From the NCBI GenBank assembly GCA_964653195.1, contig CAZZCX010000001.1, positions 66,583 to 130,582 on the forward strand: 64,000 nt of DNA, in the 5' to 3' direction. Shown piece after piece: positions 22,961 to 32,700 of the stretch. Position 1 is the first letter of the stretch, and each line of letters opens with the position of its first letter. The notes under the pieces are model-generated. The model saw only the letters and a list, made by a program, of their open reading frames with translations, searched no databases and was not told where the DNA came from. Source of the DNA: CAYMDS01 sp964653195 (GTDB lineage Bacteria > Patescibacteriota > Microgenomatia > Levybacterales > UBA12049). Position numbers and translations under genes: made by a program.

Positions 22961-24238
22961 ATGGCCGATACTAATACTCATCAGGATCTAATACTCCTTG
23001 AAAAAAAACTACTTGAACGACAAGAGAAACTTGAAGAAAAACAGGAGTATATAAAAAAACTTCAGGATTCACTTGAAAAAAAATCTACAGAATATACTGA
23101 GAAACTTGAAAAAATCGCATCTTTAACTCGTGATGAGGCTAAAGAAGAGTTACTAAGAGAGGTTGAAAACAAGTCATCAGCTATGGTTGCGCGAATTATT
23201 AAAGAAAAAGAAGAAGAAGCAAAAGCTACAGCTTCAATTAAGGCACAGGAGATAATTTTAGAAAGTATCAGGCACGGAGCTTTGGATTTTATTCCAGAAT
23301 ATACTGTTTCTATTGTTAAGGTTGAGGATGAAGAGCTTAAAGGAAGAATCATCGGAAAGGAAGGGCGAAACATTAGAGCGTTTGAGCAGTCAACAGGTGT
23401 AGATGTGGATCTTGATGAAGAACACATAATAAGACTCTCTTCGTTTGACTCAGTTAGGCGTGAGATTGCGAGAAGAGCACTTGAAAAATTACTTAGAGAT
23501 ACAAGAATTCAGCCTTTTAGAATAGAGGAAGTTGTTGAGCAGACAAGAGCAGAAGTTGACAAGATAATGTTTGATGAAGGTCAAAAACTTGCAATCGAAG
23601 CAGGTGTTTATAATATTCCTACCGATCTTTATACAATACTGGGAAGATTTAAATTCCGCACCTCTTATGGCCAGAATTTAATAGTTCATTCTTTAGAGAC
23701 CACAAAAATAGGTATACATCTAGCAGAAGAGCTTGGGGCAGATGTAAATATTGTAAAACTAAGTTGTCTATTTCATGATATCGGTAAAGTGATGGAGGGG
23801 GAAGGAAGTCATGTAAAGTTAGGAGTAGATTTAATAAAACGGCACAACTTTCCTCAGGAAGTTATAAATTGTATAGCGGAACATCATGAAGATAAACCTT
23901 TTTCGAGCATTGAATCAATAATTGTGTCAACCGCAGATAAAATATCAGGCATGAGGCCAGGTGCAAGATATGAAGATATAGAGAATTATGGAAAAAGACT
24001 TACTGAAATGGAGAGTCTTGCAAGAAAATACGAAGGGGTAGAGGATGCGTATGCTTTTGAAGCTGGTCGGGAGCTGAGAGTTATAATTGATCCTGGGCTT
24101 ATGGATGATAATCAGACCATTATACTCTCCCGAAAGATTCAAGAAGAAATCGCGCAAACACTTGCGATACCTGGTGAAGTTAAAGTAACAGCAATACGTG
24201 AATTTCGTTCTGTTTATCCAGATAGACAAGTTTCGTAA
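22961..24238 (+). CDS. rny: Ribonuclease Y without membrane anchor
   Basis: RNase Y is an endonuclease that starts mRNA decay. From the ATG at 22961 it has 425 residues: a coiled coil (~10-95, Glu/Lys-rich), KH domain with GRIIGKEGRNIRAFEQ (~130-145), HD domain with HSLETTKIG and the metal pair FHDIGK, then AEHHEDKPF and the family end VTAIREFRSVY. Typical RNase Y is ~520 residues with an N-terminal transmembrane helix; that helix is missing and no upstream frame supplies it (a TTG start would add only five residues). It should be cytosolic. Confidence 0.93.
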   Translation: MADTNTHQDLILLEKKLLERQEKLEEKQEYIKKLQDSLEKKSTEYTEKLEKIASLTRDEAKEELLREVENKSSAMVARIIKEKEEEAKATASIKAQEIILESIRHGALDFIPEYTVSIVKVEDEELKGRIIGKEGRNIRAFEQSTGVDVDLDEEHIIRLSSFDSVRREIARRALEKLLRDTRIQPFRIEEVVEQTRAEVDKIMFDEGQKLAIEAGVYNIPTDLYTILGRFKFRTSYGQNLIVHSLETTKIGIHLAEELGADVNIVKLSCLFHDIGKVMEGEGSHVKLGVDLIKRHNFPQEVINCIAEHHEDKPFSSIESIIVSTADKISGMRPGARYEDIENYGKRLTEMESLARKYEGVEDAYAFEAGRELRVIIDPGLMDDNQTIILSRKIQEEIAQTLAIPGEVKVTAIREFRSVYPDRQVS

Positions 24239-24256
24239 AAACATACTCCCTCCCTC

Positions 24257-24285
24257 TTGACAAGTCTTCGTTTTCCTTGTATTGT
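24257..24285 (+). promoter_or_regulatory. Promoter for HU gene
   Basis: TTGACA (24257-24262), 17-bp spacer and TATTGT (24280-24285), giving a leader of about 125 nt before the HU-like gene. Confidence 0.55.
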
Positions 24286-24417
24286 AAGTCTATTCGACGT
24301 CTGCCTATATGATTGTTTTTTCTAGCCTCATTATTAATCCTTTTTATTTATTCCGTAAAAAATATATAGTAAAATATCGAATTTATCAAAGATGTAAATT
24401 TTCTTATATCGTGAAGG

Positions 24418-24702
24418 GTGGTGAGTATTATTACTAAAAACGATCTTATTGAAATAGTCGCTAAAAAGACTAATCTTACAAATAAAGCAACTCGAGATGC
24501 AATACAAATGTTTCTTAACACAGTACAAGACTCACTAAAAAGAGGAGAGAAAGTGGTACTTACAGGCTTTGGTACATTCAGTATAAGGTCCCGAAAGTCA
24601 CGCATAGGAAGAAATCCTAAGACTGGAGCTAAGATTACATTAGCTGCAAGAAAATCACCAGGCTTCACACCAGGAAAATCATTTAAGCGACTTATTAAGT
24701 GA
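24418..24702 (+). CDS. HU/IHF-family DNA-binding protein
   Basis: A 94-residue nucleoid protein. The signature GFGTFSIRSRKSRIGRNPKTG (split here: GFGTFSIRSRKSR then IGRNPKTG) and the end KSPGFTPGKSFKRLI are diagnostic of HU. It bends and packs DNA, probably as a homodimer. Only GTG starts fit: 24418 or 24421; the latter gives MSIITKNDLIEI, closer to the family start. A weak GAAGGG overlaps this site. A good terminator follows. Confidence 0.93.
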   Translation: MVSIITKNDLIEIVAKKTNLTNKATRDAIQMFLNTVQDSLKRGEKVVLTGFGTFSIRSRKSRIGRNPKTGAKITLAARKSPGFTPGKSFKRLIK

Positions 24703-24728
24703 TATAGAGTATAACTGTAAATAAATGA

Positions 24729-24763
24729 AAGAAACTTCTCATAATACTGAGGAGTTTCTTTTT
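24729..24763 (+). terminator. Rho-independent terminator after HU gene
   Basis: AAGAAACTTCTC (24729-24740) pairs with GAGGAGTTTCTT (24749-24760; one G-U) around an 8-nt loop and runs into TTTTT. The T tract merges into the extended -10 of the next gene. Confidence 0.8.
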
Positions 24764-24771
24764 GTTATAAT
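24763..24771 (+). promoter_or_regulatory. Extended -10 promoter for ABC ATPase gene
   Basis: TGTTATAAT (TATAAT 24766-24771) ends 6 nt before the GTG start at 24778, so the transcription start should coincide with the GTG: a predicted leaderless mRNA starting with GUG. Confidence 0.5.
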
Positions 24772-24777
24772 TAAAGT

Positions 24778-25758
24778 GTGGTAATTTCAGTCAATAATTT
24801 ATCCAAATACTACCGTGTTTATAAAAAGGAGCCTGGACTTATGGGCTCTATAAAATCTCTATTTAATAGAAAATATTATGATGCGAAGGCTGTAGATGAT
24901 ACCTCATTTTCGATAGAAGAGGGTGAGCTTGTAGGTTTCATCGGACCAAACGGTGCTGGGAAAACCACCACGCTCAAATGCTTATCAGGGCTTTTATATC
25001 CCACTAAAGGCAAAGTAGATGTCTTAGGATTTAATCCGTTTGATCGTAAAAGCGAATATCTTAAAAAGATTGCCCTTGTAATGGGACAGAAAAATCAACT
25101 CTGGTGGGATCTTCCCGCTATTGACTCGTTTTTACTAAATAAAGCGATTTATGAAGTATCAGATAATAATTATAAAGAAACAGTTAGAGAATTATCTGCA
25201 CTTTTGGAAGTAAACGATGTTTTAAATATCCAAGTTCGCAAGCTTTCTCTTGGGCAAAGAATGAAATGTGAACTAATAGCAGCATTGATTCATTCGCCTA
25301 GAATTCTATTCTTAGATGAGCCAACTATTGGCTTGGATGTTGTGATGCAGAAAAAATTAAGAGATTTTATAAAAGAATACAATAAGAAATATAAAGCTAC
25401 AATTATTTTGACAAGTCACTATATGGAAGATGTCAGACAACTTTGTGAAAGAGTAATCGTTATTGATCGCGGAAGCATACTCTTTGATGGGAAGCTACAT
25501 GACATTGTTAAAAAATACTCAACAAGTAAATATTTGTCGGTTACGTTTGAAAAACCAGTTGATAAAGATAGTTTAATGAAATTAGGAAAAATTGAGTCAT
25601 ATGAATTTCCGAAAGTAATTTTATCTGTTCCTGTTGAAAGATCAAAGAATGTCGCTGCAAAACTACTTGAAGAATTTCCAGTCGATGATATCAACATCAC
25701 AGAGCCTGATATTGAAGATATAGTTCGAGAGATTTTCTTAAAAGCTGGAAAGAGTTGA
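24778..25758 (+). CDS. ABC-2-type exporter ATP-binding protein
   Basis: A 326-residue ATPase. It has Walker A GPNGAGKTT (56-64), Q-loop region MGQKNQLWWDLP, signature LSLGQRMKCELIAAL, Walker B ILFLDEPTIGLD and H-loop TSHYMED. The WWDLPA sequence after the Q-loop and the C-terminal domain resemble the COG4586 group of uncharacterised ABC-2 transporters, whose permeases are COG4587 and COG3694. GTG start, no Shine-Dalgarno. Heads a run of four permease genes; the substrate cannot be told from sequence. Confidence 0.88.
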   Translation: MVISVNNLSKYYRVYKKEPGLMGSIKSLFNRKYYDAKAVDDTSFSIEEGELVGFIGPNGAGKTTTLKCLSGLLYPTKGKVDVLGFNPFDRKSEYLKKIALVMGQKNQLWWDLPAIDSFLLNKAIYEVSDNNYKETVRELSALLEVNDVLNIQVRKLSLGQRMKCELIAALIHSPRILFLDEPTIGLDVVMQKKLRDFIKEYNKKYKATIILTSHYMEDVRQLCERVIVIDRGSILFDGKLHDIVKKYSTSKYLSVTFEKPVDKDSLMKLGKIESYEFPKVILSVPVERSKNVAAKLLEEFPVDDINITEPDIEDIVREIFLKAGKS

Positions 25759-25843
25759 TACATTGAATCTGAAAGTTTGGAAACTTCACAAAAGCTAAAT
25801 ATTAGTAAATTTCCGCTTTCTATTTTCAGCGACAAATCTTTTT

Positions 25844-26638
25844 ATGATGCGTCATTTTAGAATCTTTTTATTATGTTTCCAGTATGTATTTGAGAGAAGA
25901 GGAGTTTCAATAGTTTGGCTTTTAGTAATGTTGATAAATCCACTTATACTCTTGGTTTATTGGCGTTCAGCTCTGGAGAATAATTCAATCGCTGGTTGGT
26001 CTTTATCATCAATCTCCTCATATTATTTTTTGTTATTTACTGTTTCTGCTTTTTTGATGTCACACATTGAAGAAAATGTGTCAGAAGATGATATTGCTAA
26101 TGGTCAGTTAGTTAAATACTTAGTTAAACCATACTCTTATTTTCTTTTTAATATTATTAGGGAATTGCCATATCGTTTATTGCAAGGTTTTTTCGCCATA
26201 ATAATTTCACTTATATTTATACTTATATTTGGAAGATTTTTTCAAATCACTACTGATCCAAGAATATTATTTTTAACTGTACTTGTTTTTATTTTAGCTT
26301 ATATTTTATCGTATTCTTATAAAATTGCTATTGGGCTCTTGGCTTTTTGGCTTACAGATGCTAACGGTCTTTTCCAATTTATGGAAATAATTACACTGAT
26401 TTTTGCGGGGTATGTTATACCAATTAGCTTAATGCCTGAATTATTATTAAAGATTGTTTATGCTTCTCCTTTCCCATATATAATTTATTATCCTGTAATA
26501 ATTTTGCAAGGTAATTTGTCTACCGTAGATATTATATTTGTTATATGTAAGCAGATAGCATGGATATTTTTAATGGTATTACTTTATAAGTTTTTGTGGA
26601 AAAAAGGAATCAAAGTATTTACGGGTATGGGACAATAA
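25844..26638 (+). CDS. ABC-2 permease, pair 1, first subunit
   Basis: A 264-residue integral membrane protein with about six spans. Features are an N-terminal ERRGVSIVWLLVMLINPLILLVYW, a middle NGQLVKYLVKPYSYFLFNIIRELPYR (split across residues ~85-110) and the end ISLMPELLLKIVYASPFPYI. The KYLVKP...R/P motif (typically ...LLKPL) is shared with the other three permeases and with COG4587/COG3694. Forms the channel with the next gene. Start ATG 25844, or 25847 next to it. Confidence 0.8.
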   Translation: MMRHFRIFLLCFQYVFERRGVSIVWLLVMLINPLILLVYWRSALENNSIAGWSLSSISSYYFLLFTVSAFLMSHIEENVSEDDIANGQLVKYLVKPYSYFLFNIIRELPYRLLQGFFAIIISLIFILIFGRFFQITTDPRILFLTVLVFILAYILSYSYKIAIGLLAFWLTDANGLFQFMEIITLIFAGYVIPISLMPELLLKIVYASPFPYIIYYPVIILQGNLSTVDIIFVICKQIAWIFLMVLLYKFLWKKGIKVFTGMGQ

Positions 26639-26640
26639 TT

Positions 26641-27429
26641 ATGAAACGATATTTAAGTATATTTTTATTATTTTTAAAATACAGCTTAATCGAAATTTCT
26701 ACTTTTAGATTGAGCTTTTACAATAGCTTAATCAGTCACATTTTTTGGGGTGGATTTCAGTTCGCTTCGATTTTTTTACTTACAAGTAAGACAGGAGATG
26801 TATTCGGATGGAAAAGAGAAGAGCTATTTTTACTTACAGGAGTTTTTAATTTGGGAATTGGTATCTTCAGAACTTTGGTAGCAAAGAACATGGATTATTT
26901 TAATAGGATTATTGATACCGGTGGTATAGATAGTTACCTGCTTAAGCCAATTGATGCACAGTTTACACTTAGTTTGATGCACATAAATATTGGTGCATCT
27001 ATAAGAATACCGATATCGATAATTATAATTTTTATATTGTTAAAATTTCTAAATATCAATCCGGGTTTTTTTGAATACGTTATATTTTGTATACTTTTGT
27101 TTTTTGGTTTATTAATAACATATGCCGTATGGTATGGGGTAATGACGATCAGGGTGTGGTATACAAACTTATTCAACTTAAGAGATTTATTAAGTAACAT
27201 TAGCGGGATTTCTCGTTATCCGTGGGAAATGTTTGAGAATACAGGTATATTTTTATTTTTAGTCTTTTTTCCAATTTCTAGCGTTATTTCAATTCCTACG
27301 AAATTTTTACTTGGACGGAATAATATATCTGAAATTTTATTTTTTATTTTCATATCTCTCTCCTCATTCTACTTATCTCGAATATTTTGGAAATTCGCAT
27401 TAAGGTATTACACAAGTGTTAGCGGATGA
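26641..27429 (+). CDS. ABC-2 permease, pair 1, second subunit
   Basis: From ATG 26641, 262 residues with about six spans. Family landmarks are IDTGGIDSYLLKPIDAQFTLSL (COG3694-like 'D..LLKP') and FEFAL-like end WKFALRYYTSVSG (family: ...G.R.Y...A). The frame is open to 26596, but that part overlaps the previous gene and is not conserved-looking. It begins 2 nt after the previous stop. A 102-nt gap follows. Confidence 0.8.
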   Translation: MKRYLSIFLLFLKYSLIEISTFRLSFYNSLISHIFWGGFQFASIFLLTSKTGDVFGWKREELFLLTGVFNLGIGIFRTLVAKNMDYFNRIIDTGGIDSYLLKPIDAQFTLSLMHINIGASIRIPISIIIIFILLKFLNINPGFFEYVIFCILLFFGLLITYAVWYGVMTIRVWYTNLFNLRDLLSNISGISRYPWEMFENTGIFLFLVFFPISSVISIPTKFLLGRNNISEILFFIFISLSSFYLSRIFWKFALRYYTSVSG

Positions 27430-27531
27430 GAAGTAAAAACAGGAAATGATAAGAATTTTCTTGTAGTAACACTTTATCAACGAAATAGATTAGAAACGTT
27501 GTGAAGTTCTGATGCAATATATTTTAAAACT

Positions 27532-28326
27532 GTGCATAAATACTATTTAATCGCAAAATATACCTGGGATGAGATGCTGACATATCGTCTGAATTTTGCT
27601 ATGTATAGAATGAGAAATGTCTTAACGTTTCTTACTATTTATTATTTATGGTTGGCGCTTTTGCCTGAAGGCACATCATTATTTGGTTATACTCAGTCAG
27701 CGATACTTACCTATATTTTAGGTACCGCTTTTCTTCAATCATTAGTAATCTCTTCAAGAAGTTATGCATTAGGAGATGATATTATTCAGGGTAGTTTATC
27801 GAATTTTTTACTCAAGCCTTTTAATTATTTTTACTATTGGTTCGCAAAAGATTTGGGTGACAAATTGATGAATATAGCTTTCGCATTAATTGAGCTTGCC
27901 CTTCTAGTTATTGCTCTTCGTCCACCACTTTTTATCCAAACGGATATTCTTTACTTAATCTTTTTTATAATATCTATCGTAATTGCCATTTTTCTATTCT
28001 TTTTTTGTAATATTTTATTGGGTATGATAGGTTTTTTTAGTCCAGAAGTTTGGGCACCACGATTTATATTCATGGTGCTTATCGGGTTTTTCTCAGGTGG
28101 GTACTTTCCACTTGATATATTACCGAAATCCATTTTTTATATTTTTAGGATTCTTCCTTTTAATTACCTCACTTACTTTCCTTTAAAAATTTATTTAAAA
28201 CAGATACCGCTTATAGAAATAACTACAGGTATCGTAAGTGGAGTTACATGGGTGTTTGTTTTATATGTATTGATCAGATATTTTTGGAGGATAGGACTTG
28301 GAGAGTATACAGCGCAGGGGAGATAG
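27532..28326 (+). CDS. ABC-2 permease, pair 2, first subunit
   Basis: 264 residues, about six spans, GTG start. The IIQGSLSNFLLKPFNYFYYWFAKDLGDK stretch carries the shared LLKP motif, and GGYFPLDILPKSIFYIFRILPFNYLTYFP matches the COG4587-like end. It parallels the 25844-26638 gene and probably arose by duplication of a permease pair. The next gene starts 5 nt downstream. Confidence 0.8.
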   Translation: MHKYYLIAKYTWDEMLTYRLNFAMYRMRNVLTFLTIYYLWLALLPEGTSLFGYTQSAILTYILGTAFLQSLVISSRSYALGDDIIQGSLSNFLLKPFNYFYYWFAKDLGDKLMNIAFALIELALLVIALRPPLFIQTDILYLIFFIISIVIAIFLFFFCNILLGMIGFFSPEVWAPRFIFMVLIGFFSGGYFPLDILPKSIFYIFRILPFNYLTYFPLKIYLKQIPLIEITTGIVSGVTWVFVLYVLIRYFWRIGLGEYTAQGR

Positions 28327-28330
28327 ATTT

Positions 28331-29110
28331 ATGTATAAATATTTTAAAATTTGGTGGTTACTTATGGTTCGTACGGCGCAAATCGCGCTTGAGTCACGGC
28401 TTGGGGTCATTATATTTCTTTTAGGTAAATTAATTCGTTTCGGAGCATACCTATTTTTTTTAATAGTAATACTATCTAAGACCCAAACTCTGGCCGGGTA
28501 TTCTGTCTCACAGGTTCTACTTTTCTTCGCGACATTTAACTTCATCGATACCTCAGCACAGTTTTTACTCCGAGAGGTATATCGTTTTCGTCGCCATATA
28601 ATCTCAGGATATTTTGATTACACATTGCTTTGGCCGATATCCCCTCTCTTTAAGTCACTCTTTGGTGGCTCAGATGTTTTAGATATACCTATGATTTTAA
28701 TTTCTGTGGGATTAATCATATATACAGTATTTGGCCAAGACGTAACAGTAATGGGAATTATTCTTTATCTGTTTTTGATACTTAATGCTTTTTTTATCGC
28801 ACTGGCTTTTCATATATGTGTTCTATCGTTAGGTATACTTACGACTGAAATAGATAATACATTATGGATGTATCGGGATCTGACGCAAATGGGAAGAATT
28901 CCAATAGATGTATACAAAGAGCCTATTCGAGGCATCATAACATTTGCAGTGCCAGTTGGGATAATGATGACATTTCCCGTAAAAGCAATACTAGGATCAC
29001 TATCTCTTTCAGTTGTGATTTTATCATTTAGCATCGGGCTCGTATTTGTCTTTTGTAGTTTATTGTTTTGGAAATATGCATTGAAGCGGTATTCGAGCGC
29101 AAGTAGTTAG
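28331..29110 (+). CDS. ABC-2 permease, pair 2, second subunit
   Basis: From ATG 28331, 259 residues, about six spans. It has RRHIISGYFDYTLLWPISPLF, where LLWP replaces the LLKP of the other three, and the end FWKYALKRYSSASS like its paralogue at 26641. AGGGGAG about 9 nt upstream supports the start over the in-frame ATG at 28298. The gene ends 26 nt before the rnpB region, convergent with it. Confidence 0.8.
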   Translation: MYKYFKIWWLLMVRTAQIALESRLGVIIFLLGKLIRFGAYLFFLIVILSKTQTLAGYSVSQVLLFFATFNFIDTSAQFLLREVYRFRRHIISGYFDYTLLWPISPLFKSLFGGSDVLDIPMILISVGLIIYTVFGQDVTVMGIILYLFLILNAFFIALAFHICVLSLGILTTEIDNTLWMYRDLTQMGRIPIDVYKEPIRGIITFAVPVGIMMTFPVKAILGSLSLSVVILSFSIGLVFVFCSLLFWKYALKRYSSASS

Positions 29111-29172
29111 GTGAAAGAAAGCTGGAGAGTTTTTCGCGCTTCCGGGAAACGAGTAAGCCAGATTCTGCTTCG

Positions 29173-29198
29173 CCCTCCGTAGCTTAAGCGAAGGAGGG
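29173..29198. repeat. Palindromic repeat inside rnpB (copy 1)
   Basis: CCCTCC...GGAGGG arms around a perfect inner GCTTAAGC, near the 3' end of the RNase P RNA. Shares the GCGAAGGAGGG arm with copy 2. Confidence 0.7.
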
Positions 29199-29363
29199 TT
29201 TACCTCAATCATAAAGCCCTAAAAGGACCAAACCGCAATCTATCTAAAAATGATGTTTTATGTCATTTTTTCCCGCTTTAGACGGGATGCCCGTAAACTT
29301 TGATGCTTCCGTATGCCGGTATAACGCATCTTTCGACGGTTGCAGCAGGTAGGATTACCTTTG

Positions 29364-29393
29364 CCCTCCATAGCTCATATGAGCGAAGGAGGG
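29364..29393. repeat. Palindromic repeat inside rnpB (copy 2)
   Basis: CCCTCC...GGAGGG arms around a perfect inner GCTCATATGAGC. Differs from copy 1 mainly by a 4-bp longer inner palindrome. Confidence 0.7.
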
Positions 29394-29567
29394 ACCGTTT
29401 CATCCATCAACCATGATCTTACAATTTTAGGTTAATGATCGTCTCTGTGGTTCTCGTCTTGAGTCAATTCTCAATCCGTGTTTGAAGAGTTTCCCCCTCA
29501 AGCCACTGGCTGTCACCAGCCGGAGCTTACACTCCGTCCCTTTGCATACTGCTGTCTGGACTTTCCT

Positions 29568-29593
29568 CCCCACTTCGCCAAGGCTTCGAGGGG
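29568..29593. repeat. Related palindrome in the P3 region of rnpB (copy 3)
   Basis: CCCC...GGGG arms with inner GCCAAGGC. Its reverse complement matches copy 1 at 18 of 26 positions. It sits directly 5' of the P4 strand, so it may be the native P3 helix that happens to resemble the repeat. Confidence 0.45.
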
Positions 29594-29653
29594 CAAGCCC
29601 ATCTTAGCTTCGGAAAATAGGGTAGCGGTTCTGTTTCCCGGAATCGCTCCTAT

Positions 29654-29662
29654 AGTATATCA
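29654..29662 (-). promoter_or_regulatory. Extended -10 promoter for rnpB
   Basis: On the minus strand TGATATACT (29662-29654) places the start near 29647, exactly at the P1 helix of the RNase P RNA. A weak TAGTCA lies 17 bp further upstream. Confidence 0.6.
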
Positions 29663-29701
29663 AATGTATATGGATTTGACTATTTAGGTGGCAAATCTAG
29701 A

Positions 29702-32700
29702 TTAGTGTTGAATTGAATGGGTCTGACAGATCATTTTAAATTCACAATTTTGGCATATTATACCGCCAGAACAAATAAATTTACTTGTACTGATCTCAGC
29801 TACTTTTTCTGTAATTTGCTGTTTGATTACATCAAGTTGTGACCTTGTTCTAACTGTTGATACCTTTATATCCTGATCGACATACCAGAGGGAAAGGATG
29901 ACATTTTCAGGATTACGGTGAAATATTTCGCTTTGGACTTCTGAGGCAGCTAAAGCATAAATTGATAGCTGTAAATCCACATCAAGTTTTTTTTGATCCG
30001 GTATCTTATACCCAGTCTTATAATCAATAATTTCAATTTTCTCATTATCTAATGAGTCGATTCGATCAATTCTACCTCCAACTTTTAAGCTTGATCCATC
30101 TAGTTTTTTTATGAAGAAACCGAATGCTGTTTCTAGAGCTAGAGGACTTGCTTTTTTATTTGTCTCGTTATTCAAAAAGCGAGTTAAAGATGCCTGAGCA
30201 TTTATGAAAGCTTGATTCATGTGTTCTTTGCTTTCAAAGCCAGTAGTGAGCCAATTACGCCTAAGTAATGAATCTATGGATAATTTATTTACATCTTCGT
30301 TTGCCATTTTTAAATTGAAATAATCTTTTAGAGTGTTATGTATTGAAATTCCTATATTTTGTGCACTAGATGGAGGAGTTGGAATTTTGAGAATATTCTT
30401 TAATTTATAATGTAACGGACAGATGTCAAAAGATTGGATTTGAGAATAAGAAATGTAGGTGATCGGTACTGGTGTATGGGTGGTAGGTTGTTGCTCGTTA
30501 TTTGCCGAATCTATATCATCTTTGCCATTTGTTAACTCCTGCTGCACTTGGTCGTTGGCCAAATCAAGGAGAGAAAGCTGCTTTATTGATTGAGTATACT
30601 TCTCTTTATTTAATAATTTTTTAACAATTTCTTCACCTATAGCTTCATAAACAAATGGTGAAATTTTTCGAATTGTCTTGCCTTCACTATAATATTGGGA
30701 TGCGCAAAGGTATAAGAAACGTTTTGCGCGTGTCATCCCTACGTAAAACAATCTTCTTTCCTCCTGTAGATTATAATCCCCAACGGGCAGTATTTCTTTT
30801 ATAAGTTCAATAGATACTGGTATTTGTTCTTTGCGTGCACGTGTTGGAAATCTTTGCGTTACAAGGTTGACTAGAAATACAGCCTTAAATTCAAGACCTT
30901 TACTTGAATGGATAGTTAAAATATTTACAGCATTGGTATCTGCCCAATCCATATCAGCAGCCTTTGGGCTTTCACCAAGCTGCATAGCAAGTTCAATCCA
31001 TTCAGAGGTAGCAAAAACTGATGAATCAATGTGACTGGACTCAAATTCTTTCAACTTTTCAAAAAATTTAGCAACATTTTGAGCACGTTTCTCATCTTGG
31101 GGTAATGAGGCTGCTAGATAATTCTGCAGTAAACCTGAGTCTTCTAGAAAATAGTATAAAATTTGCCCAGCAGTGTCTCTTGGGATTCGTTTAAGATGTT
31201 TATTAATCATTAAAGTAATTCTTTTTACTTTTTCTTTGGTTACGTCTTTTATATAAATTTGCTCGACTTTTTCTATGGCCTCGAAAAGACTTAGGTTTTG
31301 TATTTTTGCATAATTTATAATTGCTGCGATATCTCGAGCGTCAAGATCAAAAACAGGCATACTAAGGAGGCGATACATAGCGGAGTTATCTTGGAAGTTG
31401 GATAAAACTTTAAGGTAAGATACTAAATCTTTAATTTCTTCTTGATGAAACAAATGGCCAGGTCCTAAAAACTGATATGGTATTTTAGATCTTTCAAGGC
31501 AGCGTACAAAAGGCTGTGAATGATCATTTGCTCGAACGAGAATCGCTATATCTTTATATAATAGACCTTTTTCATTCACCAGTTTCTTTATACTTTTTTT
31601 GACTTGTTCTGCTTCATTCTCTATGTTATTGGTGTATAAAAATTCAACAATGCTGTCTGTTTGAACCAGCTTGCTTGCTGAAATGGAAGGATTCAGCATT
31701 TCTTGATCATTTTTCATGGCAATTAATCTTTTGTCAATTTTTTCTTTGAATTCTAGGCGGTCAGGGTTATTGTGTTGAATTAACTGGTATGCTGAGTCTA
31801 GAATCTCTTTAGATGACCTGTAATTTTTAATAAGTGTAACTATTGTCGCTTGCGGAAAATTCTTTCTGAACTGGATGATATTTGCAATTGCTGCACCTCT
31901 CCATCTGTAAATTGATTGATCGTCGTCTCCTACTACGTTGATATTTTTTTTATCACCAGCTATCAGCATTGCAAGTGTATTTTGAGCGAAGTTTGTATCC
32001 TGAAACTCGTCAACGAGTGTATACTTGAATTTTTCTTGGTAGTATTTTAAGATGTTTGGTCGCTCTCGAAATAAACGAAGAACATTGGCGTTTAAATCCG
32101 AGAAATCCATAATGCCTTCTTGTGATTTGATTTCTTCATAAATTGCATAAGTATTTGCTAATTCAAATATTTTTTTTACTTCGTTTTTTTCCTGCGTTTT
32201 ATCTTTTGCAAATTTTTCTGCAAATTTCTTATAATCTTTGGTTGTTATATCATCATCTTTAAGCCGATTAAAATGCTGTATAAGTCCTTGCAAAAATTTA
32301 TATGGACTACCTAAAGGCCTAAAGTAATCAAGTTTTAATTTAAATATATTTTTTTTTAGTAATAGCATCGCTTCAGCCTCAGTTGATAGCTTATAAGAAG
32401 GATTTAGTCCAATGTGTATAGCTTCATCACGAAGGATGCGATCACAGAATGAATGAAAAGTTGATATCCAAAGCTGTGTATATCCGTAAGGAAGTACTAC
32501 ATCAACTCGGGATTCCATCTCTAACGCTGCTTTTTCAGTAAAAGTTAATGCAAGTATACTGGATGGATCAATTTGTTTTTCAAGTATTAAGTGTTTAATG
32601 CGTTGGGTGACAACAGTAGTTTTACCAGTTCCAGCTCCCGCAATAATAAGTAATGGTCCTTGTCCATGCTTGACTGCTTTGAGTTGTTCTTCATTCAACT

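Larger units (their letters stand above)
29136..29647 (-). ncRNA. rnpB: RNase P RNA
   Basis: The catalytic RNA that matures tRNA 5' ends. On the minus strand it opens with P1 (GCGATTCCGGGAAAC, 29647-29633), whose partner lies at 29150-29136. The universal P4 strand GAGGAAAGTCCAGACA lies near 29560, and the 3' half has CAGAATCTGGCTTACTCG. Other core landmarks are GGTGACAGCCAGTGGCTTGAGGGGG-like P8/P9 and GATGAAACGGT. At ~510 nt it is long (350-450 is common); two palindromic GC-rich inserts account for part of this. Confidence 0.93.

Noticed and set aside
29478..29687. A 69-codon + strand ORF
   Set aside because: It lies in the RNase P RNA gene on the opposite strand; the RNA structure explains the sequence.
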